Source of the DNA: Natronospirales bacterium
GTDB taxonomy: Bacteria; Pseudomonadota; Gammaproteobacteria; Natronospirales; REEB76
DNA: 64,000 nt
Reading direction: 5' to 3'
Assembly (NCBI GenBank): GCA_021792635.1
Contig: JAJYUH010000003.1
Span: 191,211-255,210, forward strand
Positions 35,466 through 46,699 of the stretch are shown here, piece after piece. Positions within the stretch are counted from its first letter, which is position 1. Each line of letters starts with the position of its first letter. The notes under the pieces were generated by a model. It saw only the letters and a program-made list of their open reading frames with translations. It made no database searches and was not told where the DNA came from. The position numbers and the translations under genes were made by a program.

Positions 35466-36266
35466 ATGGCACGCCTGGCACTTGGCATCGAGTATGACGG
35501 TACGGCTTTCATGGGCTGGCAACGCCAGTCGCATGCGGGCCGGACCGTGCAGGGTTGTATCGAAGTGGCCATCGCGAAGGTGGCCAACCATTCGGTCGAG
35601 ATCACCTGCGCCGGACGTACGGATGCGGGCGTGCATGCCGCCGGTCAGGTGGCGCACTTTGACACGCACGCACAGCGCAGTCTGCGTGGCTGGTTGCTGG
35701 GACTCAATTCCAATCTGCCGGCGGATATTGCGGTGAACTGGGTCAGGGAAGCACCCGCAGGATTTCATGCACGCTATCATGCACTGGCGCGCCAGTACCG
35801 CTACACCATTATCAACCGGCTCACGCGTCCCGCCGTAGGGCGTGCACAGGCAGCCTGGGTGCACCGCTCCCTGGATGCGACACGCATGCAAGCGGCCGCG
35901 CGCCATCTTCTGGGCGAGCATGATTTCTCCGCCTTTCGTGCGGTGGAGTGCCAGGCCCGTTCGCCGGTACGTACCGTGCACCGCATTGATGTGCGCCGCG
36001 AAATGGAATGCGTGCTGATTGATGTGGTCGCCAACGGGTTTCTGCATCACATGGTACGCAATATCGCGGGCGTATTGATTGCCGTCGGCGAGGGCAGGCA
36101 GGACGACGATTGGTCGCGGCGGGTGCTGGCGGGCCGGGATCGTACTCTGGGCGGCGTTACCGCGGCACCTCAAGGCTTGTGCCTGATGGCGGTATGGTAT
36201 CCGCCGGTTTACGGGATTCCCGTCCCGGAGGGCGCACTGTGCAACGGCCTTTCTGTTAACCTTTAG
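35466..36266 (+). CDS. truA: tRNA pseudouridine(38-40) synthase
   Basis: 266 residues. Catalytic Asp in CAGRTDAGVHAAGQVAHF; GIEYDGTAFMGWQRQ at the N-terminus and FLHHMVRNIAGVLI near the C-terminus are family signatures. Acts on the anticodon stem of many tRNAs. It sits between fimV and trpF in the conserved Pseudomonas-like order. Confidence 0.97.
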   Translation: MARLALGIEYDGTAFMGWQRQSHAGRTVQGCIEVAIAKVANHSVEITCAGRTDAGVHAAGQVAHFDTHAQRSLRGWLLGLNSNLPADIAVNWVREAPAGFHARYHALARQYRYTIINRLTRPAVGRAQAAWVHRSLDATRMQAAARHLLGEHDFSAFRAVECQARSPVRTVHRIDVRREMECVLIDVVANGFLHHMVRNIAGVLIAVGEGRQDDDWSRRVLAGRDRTLGGVTAAPQGLCLMAVWYPPVYGIPVPEGALCNGLSVNL

Positions 36267-36292
36267 CTGTTTCAGCGGCGGGTAATATTCAG

Positions 36293-36919
36293 GTGCGCGT
36301 AAGGATCAAAATTTGCGGCATGACGCGCACGGAAGATATTCAAGCGGCGGCACGCCTGGGTGTGGACGCCGTGGGATTGGTGTTTTATGCGGAAAGCGCG
36401 CGTTATATATCGGTGGAGCAGGCCCGGATTCTCGCAGACGCCGCACCGGTATTCGTCACGGTCACGGGATTATTCCTGAATCCCGCGCGCGCAGACGTCC
36501 AACGCGTGCTGGACAGCGTGCGTATGGATCTGCTGCAGTTTCATGGTGAAGAAGCGCCGGAATTCTGCCGTGCATTCGGGCGTCCTTACCTCAAGGCGGT
36601 GCCCATGGGCGGCCGGGCGGATATAAATGAATATGCGCGGAAGTATGCCGATGCGGCTGCGTTGCTGCTGGACAGTCATACCGCAGGCCAGAAAGGCGGT
36701 ACGGGCGTGAGCTTTGACTGGTCCGGCGTACCGCAATCGGCCCGCCCGCCGGTGATTCTCGCCGGCGGTCTGCGCGCGGATAACGTGGCGGCCGCCATCC
36801 GCATGGTGCGCCCGCGTGGCGTAGATGTATCCAGCGGCGTCGAGTGTGCACCGGGTATCAAGGATGCCGCCAAGATGGCCGAGTTTGTACGCGAGGTGAA
36901 CCGTGCTACGGCTGAATGA
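36293..36919 (+). CDS. trpF: Phosphoribosylanthranilate isomerase
   Basis: 208-residue TIM barrel of tryptophan synthesis. [16 protein letters not shown] carries the catalytic Cys; [31 protein letters not shown] (catalytic Asp) and [13 protein letters not shown] follow. GTG start at 36293. Its 3' end overlaps trpB by 17 bases, so trpF-trpB-trpA form one translationally coupled unit. Confidence 0.97.
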   Translation: MRVRIKICGMTRTEDIQAAARLGVDAVGLVFYAESARYISVEQARILADAAPVFVTVTGLFLNPARADVQRVLDSVRMDLLQFHGEEAPEFCRAFGRPYLKAVPMGGRADINEYARKYADAAALLLDSHTAGQKGGTGVSFDWSGVPQSARPPVILAGGLRADNVAAAIRMVRPRGVDVSSGVECAPGIKDAAKMAEFVREVNRATAE

Positions 36920-38135
36920 AAAGAACCAATCATTCAAAGAATCCCTGCGCCATCTACCGGACCGGGATGGGCATTTCGGCCCGTACGGCGGGCGTTTTGT
37001 GGCTGAAACCCTCATGGGTCCGGTGGAAGAGCTGCGTGCGGCTTACGAGCGTTACCGCCGTGATGCGGATTTCCAGGCGGAGTTGAAACGCGATCTCAGG
37101 GATTTCGTCGGTCGGCCGTCGCCGCTGTACCTGGCGGAACGTCTGAGCAGCCAATGCAAGGGTGCGCGCATTTATCTCAAGCGCGAAGATCTCAACCACA
37201 CCGGCGCACATAAAATCAATAACGCGCTCGGCCAGGCGCTGCTGGCGAAACGCATGGGCAAGACACGCCTCATCGCCGAAACCGGCGCGGGGCAGCATGG
37301 TGTTGCCACGGCAACCGTCGCTGCGCGTTTCGGTTTCGAGTGCGTGGTGTACATGGGCACGGAGGATATGCAGCGCCAGGCCATCAACGTCTACCGCATG
37401 CGGCTGCTGGGTGCGAAGGTGGTGCCGGTCACATCGGGATCGCGCACGCTCAAGGATGCGCTCAATGAAGCCATGCGCGACTGGGTGACGCATGTGGACA
37501 ATACTTTCTATATCATCGGCACCGTGGCCGGGCCCCATCCGTATCCCATGATGGTGCGGGATTTCCATGTGTGCATCGGTGAGGAAACACGCGGCCAGAT
37601 TCTTTCCGCGGAAGGCCGGTTACCCAGTGCGCTCATTGCCTGTGTAGGCGGCGGCTCCAATGCCATCGGCCTGTTCCATGCGTTTCTCGATGATCCCGTA
37701 AAGCTCTATGGCGTGGAGGCGGGCGGCGCGGGTCTGCATACCGGCAAGCATGCCGCCTCGTTGAGCGGTGGCCGGCCGGGGGTGCTGCATGGCAACCGTA
37801 CCTATCTGCTGGAGGATGACGCCGGCCAGATCCGCGAAACGCATTCCATTTCCGCAGGCCTGGATTATCCGGGTGTCGGTCCGGAGCACGCCTGGCTCAA
37901 GGACATCGGCCGCGTGATTTATGACACCATGACGGACACACAGGCGCTGCAGGCCTTCCACGCGCTCACCCGCAGTGAAGGCATCATGCCGGCGCTCGAA
38001 TCCAGCCATGCGCTGGCTTATGCCATGCAACTGGCTCCGGCGATGCAGCGCGACGACATCATCATCGTCAATCTGTCCGGCCGGGGTGACAAGGATATTC
38101 AAACGGTGGCCACGCACGAAGGCATCGAGTTATGA
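36903..38135 (+). CDS. trpB: Tryptophan synthase beta chain
   Basis: 410 residues, PLP enzyme joining indole and serine. PLP lysine in [43 protein letters not shown] (phosphate loop) and [12 protein letters not shown] are all present. GTG start within the end of trpF; an N-terminal extension of about 12 residues precedes the region that aligns with the family. Forms an alpha2-beta2 complex with TrpA. Confidence 0.98.
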   Translation: MLRLNEKNQSFKESLRHLPDRDGHFGPYGGRFVAETLMGPVEELRAAYERYRRDADFQAELKRDLRDFVGRPSPLYLAERLSSQCKGARIYLKREDLNHTGAHKINNALGQALLAKRMGKTRLIAETGAGQHGVATATVAARFGFECVVYMGTEDMQRQAINVYRMRLLGAKVVPVTSGSRTLKDALNEAMRDWVTHVDNTFYIIGTVAGPHPYPMMVRDFHVCIGEETRGQILSAEGRLPSALIACVGGGSNAIGLFHAFLDDPVKLYGVEAGGAGLHTGKHAASLSGGRPGVLHGNRTYLLEDDAGQIRETHSISAGLDYPGVGPEHAWLKDIGRVIYDTMTDTQALQAFHALTRSEGIMPALESSHALAYAMQLAPAMQRDDIIIVNLSGRGDKDIQTVATHEGIEL

Positions 38136-38950
38136 GCCGGCTTGCAGGGGTATTCGCTGCGCTGAAGAGTAACCGGCGGACGGCACTGGTGCCCTATATC
38201 ACTGCGGGAGATCCGTATAATGAAGCCACCGTACCGTTCATGCACGCACTGGTGGAAGCGGGTGCCGATGTGCTGGAACTGGGCGTACCGTTTTCCGATC
38301 CCATTGCGGACGGTCCCGTGATCCAGCAGGCCTGTGAGCGCGCGCTCAAACATGGCACGACGCTCGGCGATGTGCTCGGAATGGTGAAGGAATTCCGCAG
38401 CAGAGATGCGCGCACGCCCGTGGTGCTCATGGGCTACCTGAATCCGCTGGAAATTTTTGGCACAGGAAAATTTGCCGGGGCGGCTGCGGTGGCGGGTGTG
38501 GATGGTATGCTCACGGTGGATATGCCGCCGGAGGAAGCGGAACCGTTTGCGGGACTGCTGCGGGCGAAAGACCTCGACTGCATCTTTCTGTTGGCACCCA
38601 CCACCACGGCTGCGCGTCTCAAACGCATCTGCGAAGCCGCCTCGGGATTCGTTTATTATGTGTCGCTCAAGGGCGTGACTGGTGCCGTCAGCCTGGATGT
38701 GCAGGCGGTGCGGGGGCGACTCACCGCTATCCGCCGCGAAACCAGGCTGCCGGTGGGCGTCGGCTTCGGTGTGCGTGATGCGGGCTCGGCGGCACAACTT
38801 GCGGGTTTCTCGGATGCGGTGATCGTGGGCAGCGCCATCGTCAGTCGTATCGCCGAGCACCGCGGCGAGCTGGCGGATACACTGGCAACCGTGCGGGAGT
38901 TTGTGCACGGCTTGCGGCTGGCCATGGATGTGGTCCAGGGTGGGGCTTGA
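38132..38950 (+). CDS. trpA: Tryptophan synthase alpha chain
   Basis: 272 residues, TIM barrel that releases indole. Catalytic Glu in [18 protein letters not shown] and Asp in [35 protein letters not shown] is the phosphate site. Overlaps the trpB stop by four bases (ATGA), giving tight coupling. Confidence 0.98.
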   Translation: MSRLAGVFAALKSNRRTALVPYITAGDPYNEATVPFMHALVEAGADVLELGVPFSDPIADGPVIQQACERALKHGTTLGDVLGMVKEFRSRDARTPVVLMGYLNPLEIFGTGKFAGAAAVAGVDGMLTVDMPPEEAEPFAGLLRAKDLDCIFLLAPTTTAARLKRICEAASGFVYYVSLKGVTGAVSLDVQAVRGRLTAIRRETRLPVGVGFGVRDAGSAAQLAGFSDAVIVGSAIVSRIAEHRGELADTLATVREFVHGLRLAMDVVQGGA

Positions 38951-38989
38951 AATGGCATTGGCGATACTCATAACCGGATGCAGGTATCC

Positions 38990-39868
38990 ATGAACTGGTT
39001 CAAGAAAATCGTTCCCTCGCGTATCAACACCGAAGTCCGCACCAGTCGGCGCAGTATTCCGGAAGGCCTGTGGACCAAGTGCGAGGAGTGCAATTCCGTA
39101 CTTTACCGCGCCGAGGTGGAACGCAATCTGTACGTCTGCCCCAAGTGCGGGCATCACATGCGTCTTACGGCGCGTCAGCGCCTCGATGCTTTTCTGGATG
39201 CAGGTTCCGGTGCGGAAATCGGCGCCGGCGTGGAACCAGTGGATATTCTGCGCTTCCGTGACAGCAAGAAATACAAGGATCGCCTGCTACTCGCGCAAAA
39301 AAGCACCGGTGAGAAAGATGCGCTGGTGGCCATGAAAGGCCGTCTCAAGGGCGTGCGCGTGGTGGTCTGCGCCTTCGAGTTCAAATTCATGGGCGGCTCC
39401 ATGGGCGCGGTGGTGGGCGAACGTTTCGTGCGCGCAGTGGATGCGGCAATGGAAGATAACGCGCCGCTGGTGTGTTTTTCCGCGAGTGGCGGCGCACGCA
39501 TGCAGGAAGCCCTGATTTCGCTCATGCAGATGGCCAAGACTAGCGCCGCACTGGCGCGGCTTTCCCGCAAGGGCATTGCCTTTATCTCGGTGATGACCGA
39601 TCCCACCACCGGCGGCGTATCCGCAAGCCTAGCCATGCTGGGCGACGTAAACGTGGCCGAGCCCAAGGCGCTCATCGGTTTCGCCGGTCCACGCGTAATC
39701 GAACAGACCGTACGCGAGACCCTGCCGGAGGGTTTCCAGCGCAGCGAATTCCTGCTGGAACATGGCACGGTGGATATGATCGTGGATCGCCGCGAGATGC
39801 GCGACCGGCTGGCGGCGCTTATCACTATACTGTCGCGCCAGCCGGCACCCAAAGAGAGTGAGGCATGA
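38990..39868 (+). CDS. accD: Acetyl-CoA carboxylase carboxyltransferase beta subunit
   Basis: 292 residues. N-terminal zinc ribbon with four Cys ([16 protein letters not shown]..., CPKCGHH), then the carboxyltransferase core [37 protein letters not shown] and [15 protein letters not shown]. First step of fatty acid synthesis, acting with AccA. I chose ATG 38990 because it aligns with family N-termini; ATG 38978 is in frame 12 bases earlier. Confidence 0.97.
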   Translation: MNWFKKIVPSRINTEVRTSRRSIPEGLWTKCEECNSVLYRAEVERNLYVCPKCGHHMRLTARQRLDAFLDAGSGAEIGAGVEPVDILRFRDSKKYKDRLLLAQKSTGEKDALVAMKGRLKGVRVVVCAFEFKFMGGSMGAVVGERFVRAVDAAMEDNAPLVCFSASGGARMQEALISLMQMAKTSAALARLSRKGIAFISVMTDPTTGGVSASLAMLGDVNVAEPKALIGFAGPRVIEQTVRETLPEGFQRSEFLLEHGTVDMIVDRREMRDRLAALITILSRQPAPKESEA

Positions 39869-39984
39869 GGTGCCGAAGGCAGGATTCTTTTTCCGGATTG
39901 CCATTTTTCTTGTCCGCACCCCTCGCTTCCTTGCGCTTCACTGATTACGGCACATAGCAGCGGATTTGACGCAAGTATCACTGT

Positions 39985-41262
39985 ATGCGTTTCAAGACAC
40001 TCCCAGAATGGCTCGCGTGGCAGGAGCAACTGCACCCCAACGCCATTGATCTGGGTCTGGATCGCGTGCAGCGCGTGCTCAAATCCATGGCGCTCGAACC
40101 GCCGCCGTTCCGTGTGCTCACGGTGGGTGGCACCAATGGCAAAGGTTCCTGCGTCGCTTTTCTGGATGCCATGCTGCGCGCTGCCGGATACCGCGTGGGC
40201 GCTTACACCTCACCGCATTTACTGCGCTACAACGAACGAGTATGCATCAACGATACGCAAACAACGGATACGGAATTGTGTGCGGCCTTTGAGAGTGTGG
40301 ATGCGGCGCGCGATGAGATGAGCCTCACCTATTTTGAATTCGGCACCCTGGCGGCCCTGCAGATCTTCCGCTGGCACAAGATTGACGTGGCGGTGCTGGA
40401 AGTGGGCATGGGCGGACGGCTGGATGCGGTAAACGTTTTGGATGCGGAAGGCGCACTGGTGGCTTCCGTGGATCTCGACCACCAGGAATGGTTGGGCCAT
40501 GACCGGGACAGCATCGGTTATGAGAAGGCGGGCATTTTTCGCGCACGACGGCCGGCCATCTGCGGTGACCGTAAGCCGCCGCCGCGTATGCTGGAAACCG
40601 TGCGACGGCTGGGGACTGAGCTCCAGGTACTGGGGCGGGATTTTGACTGGCGAGCGACAAGGCGCCATTGGCGCTGGCGCGGAAAGCACAGCTCCCTCGA
40701 TCAATTACCGCCGCCGGCATTGCCGGGACAGATCCAGTACGATAACGCCGCCAGCGTGATCGCCTTGCTGGAGGCAGTGCGGCCGGCCATCGCGGTCAGC
40801 GGGAACGCAGTGCGGGAAGGTCTGCAAAGGGCGCACCTTGCGGCACGTTTCGAGCGTGTGCCCGGCGACGTGGACGTGGTATTCGATGTAGCCCACAATC
40901 CGGCGGCGGCGGCCGTGCTGGCCCGCAATCTGGCGGCAGTCCCCGCAAACGGCAGGACATTGGCTGTAGTGGGTATGTTCCGCGACAAGGCGGCGGAAGA
41001 GGTGGCGCGGGGGGTAGCATCGCAGATTGACGGCTGGTTTATGGGCGGTTTAGGCGGGCCCCGCGGTCAAACTGCCGCCGACCTGGCAAAACGCATCCAC
41101 ACCGCGTTGCCCGCGGTAACGCCGGCTGAATACCCCACGGTGGCCGATGCCTATCGCGCCGCCCGCGCAACGGCGAAAACGGGTGACCGTATCGTGGTGT
41201 TCGGTTCCTTCCAGACCGTCGGCAGCATATTGCGTCTCACGCAGGAATCCGGTACCAATTGA
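39985..41262 (+). CDS. folC: Dihydrofolate synthase/folylpolyglutamate synthase
   Basis: 425 residues. Mur-ligase-type ATP loop VGGTNGKGSCVAFLDAML; YTSPHLLRYNERVCIND, LEVGMGGRLDAVNVLD and DVAHNPAAAAVLARNL are conserved. Adds glutamate to dihydropteroate and folates. Follows accD after 116 bp in the conserved accD-folC-SPOR-cvpA-purF order. Confidence 0.97.
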   Translation: MRFKTLPEWLAWQEQLHPNAIDLGLDRVQRVLKSMALEPPPFRVLTVGGTNGKGSCVAFLDAMLRAAGYRVGAYTSPHLLRYNERVCINDTQTTDTELCAAFESVDAARDEMSLTYFEFGTLAALQIFRWHKIDVAVLEVGMGGRLDAVNVLDAEGALVASVDLDHQEWLGHDRDSIGYEKAGIFRARRPAICGDRKPPPRMLETVRRLGTELQVLGRDFDWRATRRHWRWRGKHSSLDQLPPPALPGQIQYDNAASVIALLEAVRPAIAVSGNAVREGLQRAHLAARFERVPGDVDVVFDVAHNPAAAAVLARNLAAVPANGRTLAVVGMFRDKAAEEVARGVASQIDGWFMGGLGGPRGQTAADLAKRIHTALPAVTPAEYPTVADAYRAARATAKTGDRIVVFGSFQTVGSILRLTQESGTN

Positions 41263-41302
41263 ATCTGAAACGGCGCGTCCGCGCCCGTATGGAGACCAGG
41301 AA

Positions 41303-41914
41303 ATGGAAATTGGGCTCAAAGAGCGCCTGATCGGCGCGGTGGTGCTGGTGATTCTGGCGGTAATCATCATTCCTTGGGTACTGAAGGGCAGCTCCGTACC
41401 CAGCACCACGGTCACCAGACAGATTGCCCTGCCTGCCGCCACCTCCACGTTGCCGCAGACCTATCGTATGGACCTGAATCATCCGGCGGCATCTGCACAG
41501 TCTGTGGCAAGCCTCTCCAGCGCATCTGTGCCCCCGCCTGTGACCACACGGGCGGCAGTGACTGGTGCGGCACCGGCAGCCAATCCGCCCGCGAATCCCG
41601 CGGTCGCCCAGGCGGCCGCGCCGGTGCGCAAGTCTGTGCAGCGGCCGGCATCGCTGCCGGCAACACCCGCTATCGCCCCCGGACAATGGGTGGTGCAGGC
41701 GGGCAGCTATGGCAATGAAAGCAACGCGCGCAGCGTGCAACGCAAGCTTGCGGCCCATGGGTATCACGCGTATATCAGCCGCTTTCACACACCGGGGCGT
41801 ACCTATTACCGCGTACGCGTGGGACCTTATGCGGACCGTGCGGCGGCGGAACGGATCCTACCGGAAATAGCGCGTACCTTCGGCGGGCGTGCCGTGGTGG
41901 TGCCGAATTCCTGA
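41303..41914 (+). CDS. SPOR-domain (DedD-like) cell-division protein
   Basis: 203 residues: one N-terminal membrane helix (LIGAVVLVILAVIIIPWVL), an Ala/Pro-rich periplasmic linker, and a C-terminal SPOR domain (QWVVQAGSYGNESNARSVQR, then YRVRVGPYADRAAAERIL) that binds denuded septal glycan. Position between folC and cvpA matches dedD. ATG 41303 follows CAGGAA. Confidence 0.92.
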   Translation: MEIGLKERLIGAVVLVILAVIIIPWVLKGSSVPSTTVTRQIALPAATSTLPQTYRMDLNHPAASAQSVASLSSASVPPPVTTRAAVTGAAPAANPPANPAVAQAAAPVRKSVQRPASLPATPAIAPGQWVVQAGSYGNESNARSVQRKLAAHGYHAYISRFHTPGRTYYRVRVGPYADRAAAERILPEIARTFGGRAVVVPNS

Positions 41915-41999
41915 AGCGCGACGGGCGGCCGCCGGCGTCGTCTGTTAAAATAGCGTTCCATGGTTTCGAGGCGGCGCGCCACAGCGTGCCGGTGCGCCC

Positions 42000-42518
42000 A
42001 TGATGTGGGTCGATTACCTCATCCTTGCCATTATCATTGTATCGGCCCTCATCAGCCTGCTGCGCGGCTTTCTGCGCGAGGTGGTATCGCTGCTCACCTG
42101 GATCGTGGGCTTCTGGGTGGCGCTGCGTTTCGCCCGGCCAGTGGGCGATGTCTTCGGATTTGTCCATAACCCCTCGATACGCGTCATCATCGGTTTCGTG
42201 CTCCTGTTTGTGGTCATTCTGATCACCGGCGCGGTCATCAATTTCTTTATCGGTAGGGTGGTGGAAAAAACCGGCGTGGGCGCGACGGACCGGGCGCTGG
42301 GCATGATTTTTGGCCTGATCCGCGGCGTGGTGGTGGTGGTCGTGCTGGTACTCATCGCGCAATTCACGGTGCTCCCGCAGGAACGCTGGTGGCACGAGTC
42401 ACGGCTCATTCCCTATGCCGAGTCGGTTTCCAACTGGATGCGTCACGCGTTGCCGAAACGGGTGGCGCAGGAAATGCTGCATGGTGTACGCATGGCGGTG
42501 GATCCGGGTCACAAATGA
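42000..42518 (+). CDS. cvpA: CvpA family membrane protein
   Basis: 172 residues, four predicted membrane helices. VDYLILAIIIVSALISLLRG FLREVV-type N-terminus, IGFVLLFVVILITGAVINF and GATDRALGMIFGLIRG are family signatures. Linked to colicin V production and envelope homeostasis; located directly before purF as in E. coli and Pseudomonas. Confidence 0.94.
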   Translation: MMWVDYLILAIIIVSALISLLRGFLREVVSLLTWIVGFWVALRFARPVGDVFGFVHNPSIRVIIGFVLLFVVILITGAVINFFIGRVVEKTGVGATDRALGMIFGLIRGVVVVVVLVLIAQFTVLPQERWWHESRLIPYAESVSNWMRHALPKRVAQEMLHGVRMAVDPGHK

Positions 42519-42534
42519 ACTAGTGAGGTGATGC

Positions 42535-44046
42535 ATGTGCGGGATCGTCGGAGTTGTCGGGCACGCTGACGTCAATCAGATTCTATATGACGCCATGATT
42601 GTGCTGCAGCACCGCGGCCAGGATGCGGCGGGTATCATGACCTGCGATCACGGCCACCTGTATCTGCGCAAGAGCAATGGTTTGGTGCGTGACGTGTTCC
42701 ATCAGCGTCACATGCTGCGCCTGCGCGGCAGCATGGGTGTGGGCCATGTGCGCTATCCCACCGCCGGTTGCGCCAATTCCGCGGAGGCCCAGCCGTTCTA
42801 TACCAATTCCCCCTACGGTATTGCGCTCGGCCACAACGGCAACCTGACCAATGCCCATGCTCTCAAGGATATGTTGTTCCGCGAGGACCGGCGTCATCTC
42901 AACACCGAATCTGATTCCGAGATTCTTCTCAATATATTCGCCCACGAGCTGCAACGTACCGGCGGGCTGGATGTGGATGAGCGCGATATTTTCAAGGCCG
43001 TCAGCGCGGTGCACCGGCGCTGCCGCGGTGGTTACGCCAACATCGCCATGATCGCGGGTTACGGTATGGTCGGTTTCCGGGATCCCTTTGGAATCCGCCC
43101 GCTGGTATTCGGCCGCCGCATCACCGATACCGGCACGGAGTACATGATCGCATCCGAGAGTGTGGCGCTGGATGTGTGCGGGTTCGGGTTGGTACGCGAC
43201 GTGGCGCCGGGCGAAGCGGTGGTCATAGATCGCAGCGGCAATCTGCACACGCAACAGTGTGCGGAAAAGCCGTTGTATTCACCCTGTATTTTCGAGCATG
43301 TCTATTTTGCACGGCCTGATTCCATCATGGACGATATCTCGGTGTACAAGGCACGCATGCGCATGGGTGACAAGCTGGCGGAAAAAATCCAGCGGGACTG
43401 GTTTGGTCATGATATAGACGTGGTGATCCCGATTCCCGACACCAGTCGCACCAGCGCGTTGCAGCTCGCCAACGTGCTGGGCGTGAAGTATCGCGAGGGA
43501 TTCATCAAGAACCGCTATATCGGTCGTACTTTCATTATGCCAGGCCAGAAATTGCGCAGCCAGTCGGTGCACCAGAAACTTAATGCCATTGACTTGGAGT
43601 TCAGCGGCAAGAACGTGCTGCTGGTGGATGACTCCATTGTGCGTGGCACCACCTCGCAGCAGATCATCCAGATGGCCCGCGATGCCGGTGCGCACAAGGT
43701 GTATTTTGCTTCCGCGGCCCCGCCAGTGCGTTTTCCCAACGTGTACGGCATAGATATGCCAACCACCCAGGAGCTGGTAGCCCACGACAGGAGTGAGGAA
43801 CAGGTGGCGGAGTTCATCGGCGCAGATAAATTGATTTACCAGGATCTGGACGACTTGATCGATGCGGTGCGCCGCGGCAATCCAAAAATCCAGCGTTTTG
43901 ATACTTCGGTATTCTCCGGTGAGTATATCACCGGCGATATCACCTCTGATTACCTTGCCGTCCTGGCGCGGGAGCGTTCCGATGAGGCCAAGCAGAAACG
44001 GCTGCGCGATGACCGGCAGGTCATCGAAATGTACAACGTGTCTTGA
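42535..44046 (+). CDS. purF: Amidophosphoribosyltransferase
   Basis: 503 residues (E. coli 505), first committed step of purine synthesis. The N-terminal glutaminase nucleophile is Cys2 in [15 protein letters not shown] (exposed after Met removal). The PRPP loop is [18 protein letters not shown]. Its stop overlaps the TTG start of the glycerate kinase gene by four bases (TTGA). Confidence 0.98.
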   Translation: MCGIVGVVGHADVNQILYDAMIVLQHRGQDAAGIMTCDHGHLYLRKSNGLVRDVFHQRHMLRLRGSMGVGHVRYPTAGCANSAEAQPFYTNSPYGIALGHNGNLTNAHALKDMLFREDRRHLNTESDSEILLNIFAHELQRTGGLDVDERDIFKAVSAVHRRCRGGYANIAMIAGYGMVGFRDPFGIRPLVFGRRITDTGTEYMIASESVALDVCGFGLVRDVAPGEAVVIDRSGNLHTQQCAEKPLYSPCIFEHVYFARPDSIMDDISVYKARMRMGDKLAEKIQRDWFGHDIDVVIPIPDTSRTSALQLANVLGVKYREGFIKNRYIGRTFIMPGQKLRSQSVHQKLNAIDLEFSGKNVLLVDDSIVRGTTSQQIIQMARDAGAHKVYFASAAPPVRFPNVYGIDMPTTQELVAHDRSEEQVAEFIGADKLIYQDLDDLIDAVRRGNPKIQRFDTSVFSGEYITGDITSDYLAVLARERSDEAKQKRLRDDRQVIEMYNVS

Positions 44047-45278
44047 GGCGCTTATCCGGTTCCGCGGCGGGTTCGCAGCCACGCCAGCTCCTGTTGAAAC
44101 TATTGCAGCAGGGACTGGCGGCTGTGAATGGCCGCAGTTGCGTGCATGCGGCGCTGCAGCGGGTTTCTCTTCCACACGGACTGTATTTGGTTGCCATCGG
44201 CAAGGCGGCCGACGCTATGGCGGCGGGTGCCATTGATGCGATCGGTGGCCGGTTGCAGGCGGGCCTGGTTATCACCCGTTACGGGCATCAGGATACCGCA
44301 GTGTATCGCGACCCGCGCATCGTATCGCTGGAGGCCGGCCATCCGCTGCCGGACGAACAAAGCCTTGCTGCGGGCAACGCGCTGCGGCTGTTCCTCGCCA
44401 ACGCACCGACTGACGCGTCTTTTCTGTTCCTGATTTCGGGCGGTGCTTCGAGTCTGGCGGAGGTGCCGGCGGAAGGCATTTCACTCGCCAATCTGCGTAC
44501 ACTCAATCGCTGGCTTTTGGCCAGCGGGTTGCCCATCGATGCGGTAAACCGTGTGCGCTCGGCTTTCTCCCGCATCAAGGGTGGCCGGTTGCTGCATGAT
44601 CTTGGCGGCCGCCAAGCCGAGTTGCTGCTCATCTCCGACGTGCCTGGTGATGTGCCCGCCCACATCGGTTCCGGCCTGTTACTGCCACTCGATCATGGAT
44701 CACTGCCGGAGCTGCCCGCCCAGTTTGCGGGCCTGCCGCGACAGCCGCCGCCGGAGGCGGGCAACCACCGCGTTAACGTGCGGACGCTCGCCACCAATCG
44801 CCAGGCAATGGAAGCGGTGATGGCCGGCGTCCGGGCCGACGGCCGGCGTGCGTGCATGCATGACAGCTTGCCGGCCCCGGATGCGGTGGTGTGCGGTGAA
44901 TGCATTGCTGAATCCTTGCTTACCGCGGAGCCGGGGGTGCATATCTGGGGCGGTGAGACTCTGGTGAAATTACCCGCCCATCCGGGACGCGGGGGCCGTA
45001 ATCAGATGCTGGCATTGGCCGTTGCGCGGCGCATTTCGACGCATGAGAGAATTTATCTTCTGGCGGCGGGCACTGACGGTACCGACGGCAATTCCAGCGA
45101 TGCGGGCGCGCTGGTGGATGGCAATACCGTAATCCGCGGCAAGGATGCAGGCCTGGACGCGCAAGATTGTCTCGCGCGTGCGGATGCCGGCACATTCCTG
45201 GAGGCCAGCGGTGATCTTGTGTACACCGGTCCTACCGGCACCAACGTCATGGATCTGGTTATTGCCTGTAAAGAATGA
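44043..45278 (+). CDS. Glycerate 2-kinase (DUF4147/TtuD/GckA family)
   Basis: 411 residues: N-terminal DUF4147 domain ([51 protein letters not shown]) and C-terminal MOFRL domain ([33 protein letters not shown]). Phosphorylates glycerate to 2-phosphoglycerate. Start TTG 44043 overlaps the purF stop, so it is probably read from the purF transcript. Some members of this family have different sugar-acid substrates. Confidence 0.9.
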   Translation: MRRLSGSAAGSQPRQLLLKLLQQGLAAVNGRSCVHAALQRVSLPHGLYLVAIGKAADAMAAGAIDAIGGRLQAGLVITRYGHQDTAVYRDPRIVSLEAGHPLPDEQSLAAGNALRLFLANAPTDASFLFLISGGASSLAEVPAEGISLANLRTLNRWLLASGLPIDAVNRVRSAFSRIKGGRLLHDLGGRQAELLLISDVPGDVPAHIGSGLLLPLDHGSLPELPAQFAGLPRQPPPEAGNHRVNVRTLATNRQAMEAVMAGVRADGRRACMHDSLPAPDAVVCGECIAESLLTAEPGVHIWGGETLVKLPAHPGRGGRNQMLALAVARRISTHERIYLLAAGTDGTDGNSSDAGALVDGNTVIRGKDAGLDAQDCLARADAGTFLEASGDLVYTGPTGTNVMDLVIACKE

Positions 45279-45342
45279 TTTTCTTTATCCCTGTTTCCTC
45301 TCGTGAGGGGGCGGGGCAACAGAGTCTGATAAAGATGACGGC

Positions 45343-45957
45343 ATGCGAATAATGCACGGCTTTTCCGACAGCAACAGCCTGCTGGCCTGTCACACACCGG
45401 AAAAGTGGATTGAAACCGCACTCCGGAACCAGGATATCCTGCTTATTGACCACGCCAACTGCGAGAAGAAGGCGGCGGCTACCGCCATGAGCCTCATGTT
45501 CCGGTACGGCGAACGCCATCTCGAGCTGCAGGAAACTCTGTCGCGTCTTGCCCGCGAGGAACTCGGGCATTTCGAGCAGGTGATGCGCCTGATGAAAAAG
45601 CGTGACATCCGCTACAGGCCGCTCAGTGCCGCGCGCTACGCTGATGATTTGCGCAAACATCTGCACAAGCATGAACCGGAACGACTGGTGGATTTATTGG
45701 TGATCGGCGCATTCATCGAAGCGCGCTCCTGTGAGCGTTTCCGGGCGTTGGCGCCCCATCTTGATGCGGAACTGGCGGATTTCTATGTCGGGCTTGCTGC
45801 AGCGGAGTCACGGCATTTTGCGGACTATCTCAGACTTGCCAGGTGCGCCGGTACCTGCGAGTTGGCAGCCAGAATTCACGTTTTTGCAAAAGTCGAGGCA
45901 GACCTCATCTCCGGCGCGGACAACGATTTCCGGTTCCACAGTGGCGTGGTGTTTTGA
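45343..45957 (+). CDS. miaE: tRNA-(ms2io6A)-hydroxylase
   Basis: 204-residue ferritin-like diiron monooxygenase that hydroxylates ms2i6A37 of tRNAs. Diiron ligands are visible in LIDHANCEKKAAATAMSL (Glu), LAREELGHFEQVM (Glu, His), IGAFIEARSCERF (Glu) and AAAESRHFADYL (Glu, His). The partner genes miaA and miaB are not in the window. Confidence 0.93.
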   Translation: MRIMHGFSDSNSLLACHTPEKWIETALRNQDILLIDHANCEKKAAATAMSLMFRYGERHLELQETLSRLAREELGHFEQVMRLMKKRDIRYRPLSAARYADDLRKHLHKHEPERLVDLLVIGAFIEARSCERFRALAPHLDAELADFYVGLAAAESRHFADYLRLARCAGTCELAARIHVFAKVEADLISGADNDFRFHSGVVF

Positions 45958-45964
45958 GACGGGC

Positions 45965-46690
45965 TCAGGAGGGGGGCAGCGTTTCGATCAGGGCTGTGTG
46001 CCCGTTGACCCGCAAAATACTCCCCTGTTCGTACCAGTCCCCCAGCACGATCCGCGTGGCTTCCACTCCGTTGCAGCGGAATTCATGTACTGCCGGCCGG
46101 TGTGTGTGGCCGTGGATCAGCCGCGTGACGCCATGCGCCACCATTACGCGCTCCACTGCCTCCTGGTTCACGTCCATGATGTATTCTGGTTTGGATGCTG
46201 TGCGTGTTTTGCTTGTAGCCCGTGCCTGGGCGGCAAACACGCCGCGCTCCGCCAGCGGCTTGGCCAAAAAACTTTTTTGCCAGGCAGGATCCCGCACCAT
46301 GCTGCGGAATTCTTGGTATTCCGCATCGTCCGTACATAGCGTGTCGCCGTGCATGAGCAGTGTGGGGGTAGCGTAGAGATTCACCGGCGTCGGGTCGGGT
46401 AGCAGGGTGCAGCCGGCTTCCCGGGCAAAACCTTCGCCGATGAGAAAATCACGGTTACCGTGCATGAAGAATACCGGCACACCGCTGTCGGTAAGCGCCC
46501 TGACGCCCGACAGAACGTGGGCATGGTGTGGGTCCGGATCGTCATCGCCTATCCAGGTGTCGAAGAAATCGCCGAGAATGTACAGCGCTTCCGCTGTGCG
46601 TGCTTCTTTTCTCAGGAAATCCAGCAGCAGTTCCGTGATCCGGGGACGTGACGGATGCAGATGCAGGTCGGAAATGAAAAGGGTGGTCAT
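45965..46690 (-). CDS. lpxH: UDP-2,3-diacylglucosamine diphosphatase
   Basis: 241 residues (E. coli 240), calcineurin-like Mn enzyme of lipid A synthesis at the inner membrane. Metal ligands: FISDLHLHPSRP, ILGDFFDTWIGDDD, HGNRDFLIG and HGHTHRPAVHEF. Confirms an outer membrane with lipid A. Convergent with miaE and followed, in transcription order preceded, by the cyclophilin gene. Confidence 0.97.
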   Translation of the reverse strand: MTTLFISDLHLHPSRPRITELLLDFLRKEARTAEALYILGDFFDTWIGDDDPDPHHAHVLSGVRALTDSGVPVFFMHGNRDFLIGEGFAREAGCTLLPDPTPVNLYATPTLLMHGDTLCTDDAEYQEFRSMVRDPAWQKSFLAKPLAERGVFAAQARATSKTRTASKPEYIMDVNQEAVERVMVAHGVTRLIHGHTHRPAVHEFRCNGVEATRIVLGDWYEQGSILRVNGHTALIETLPPS

Positions 46691-46699
46691 GGTGGCTAT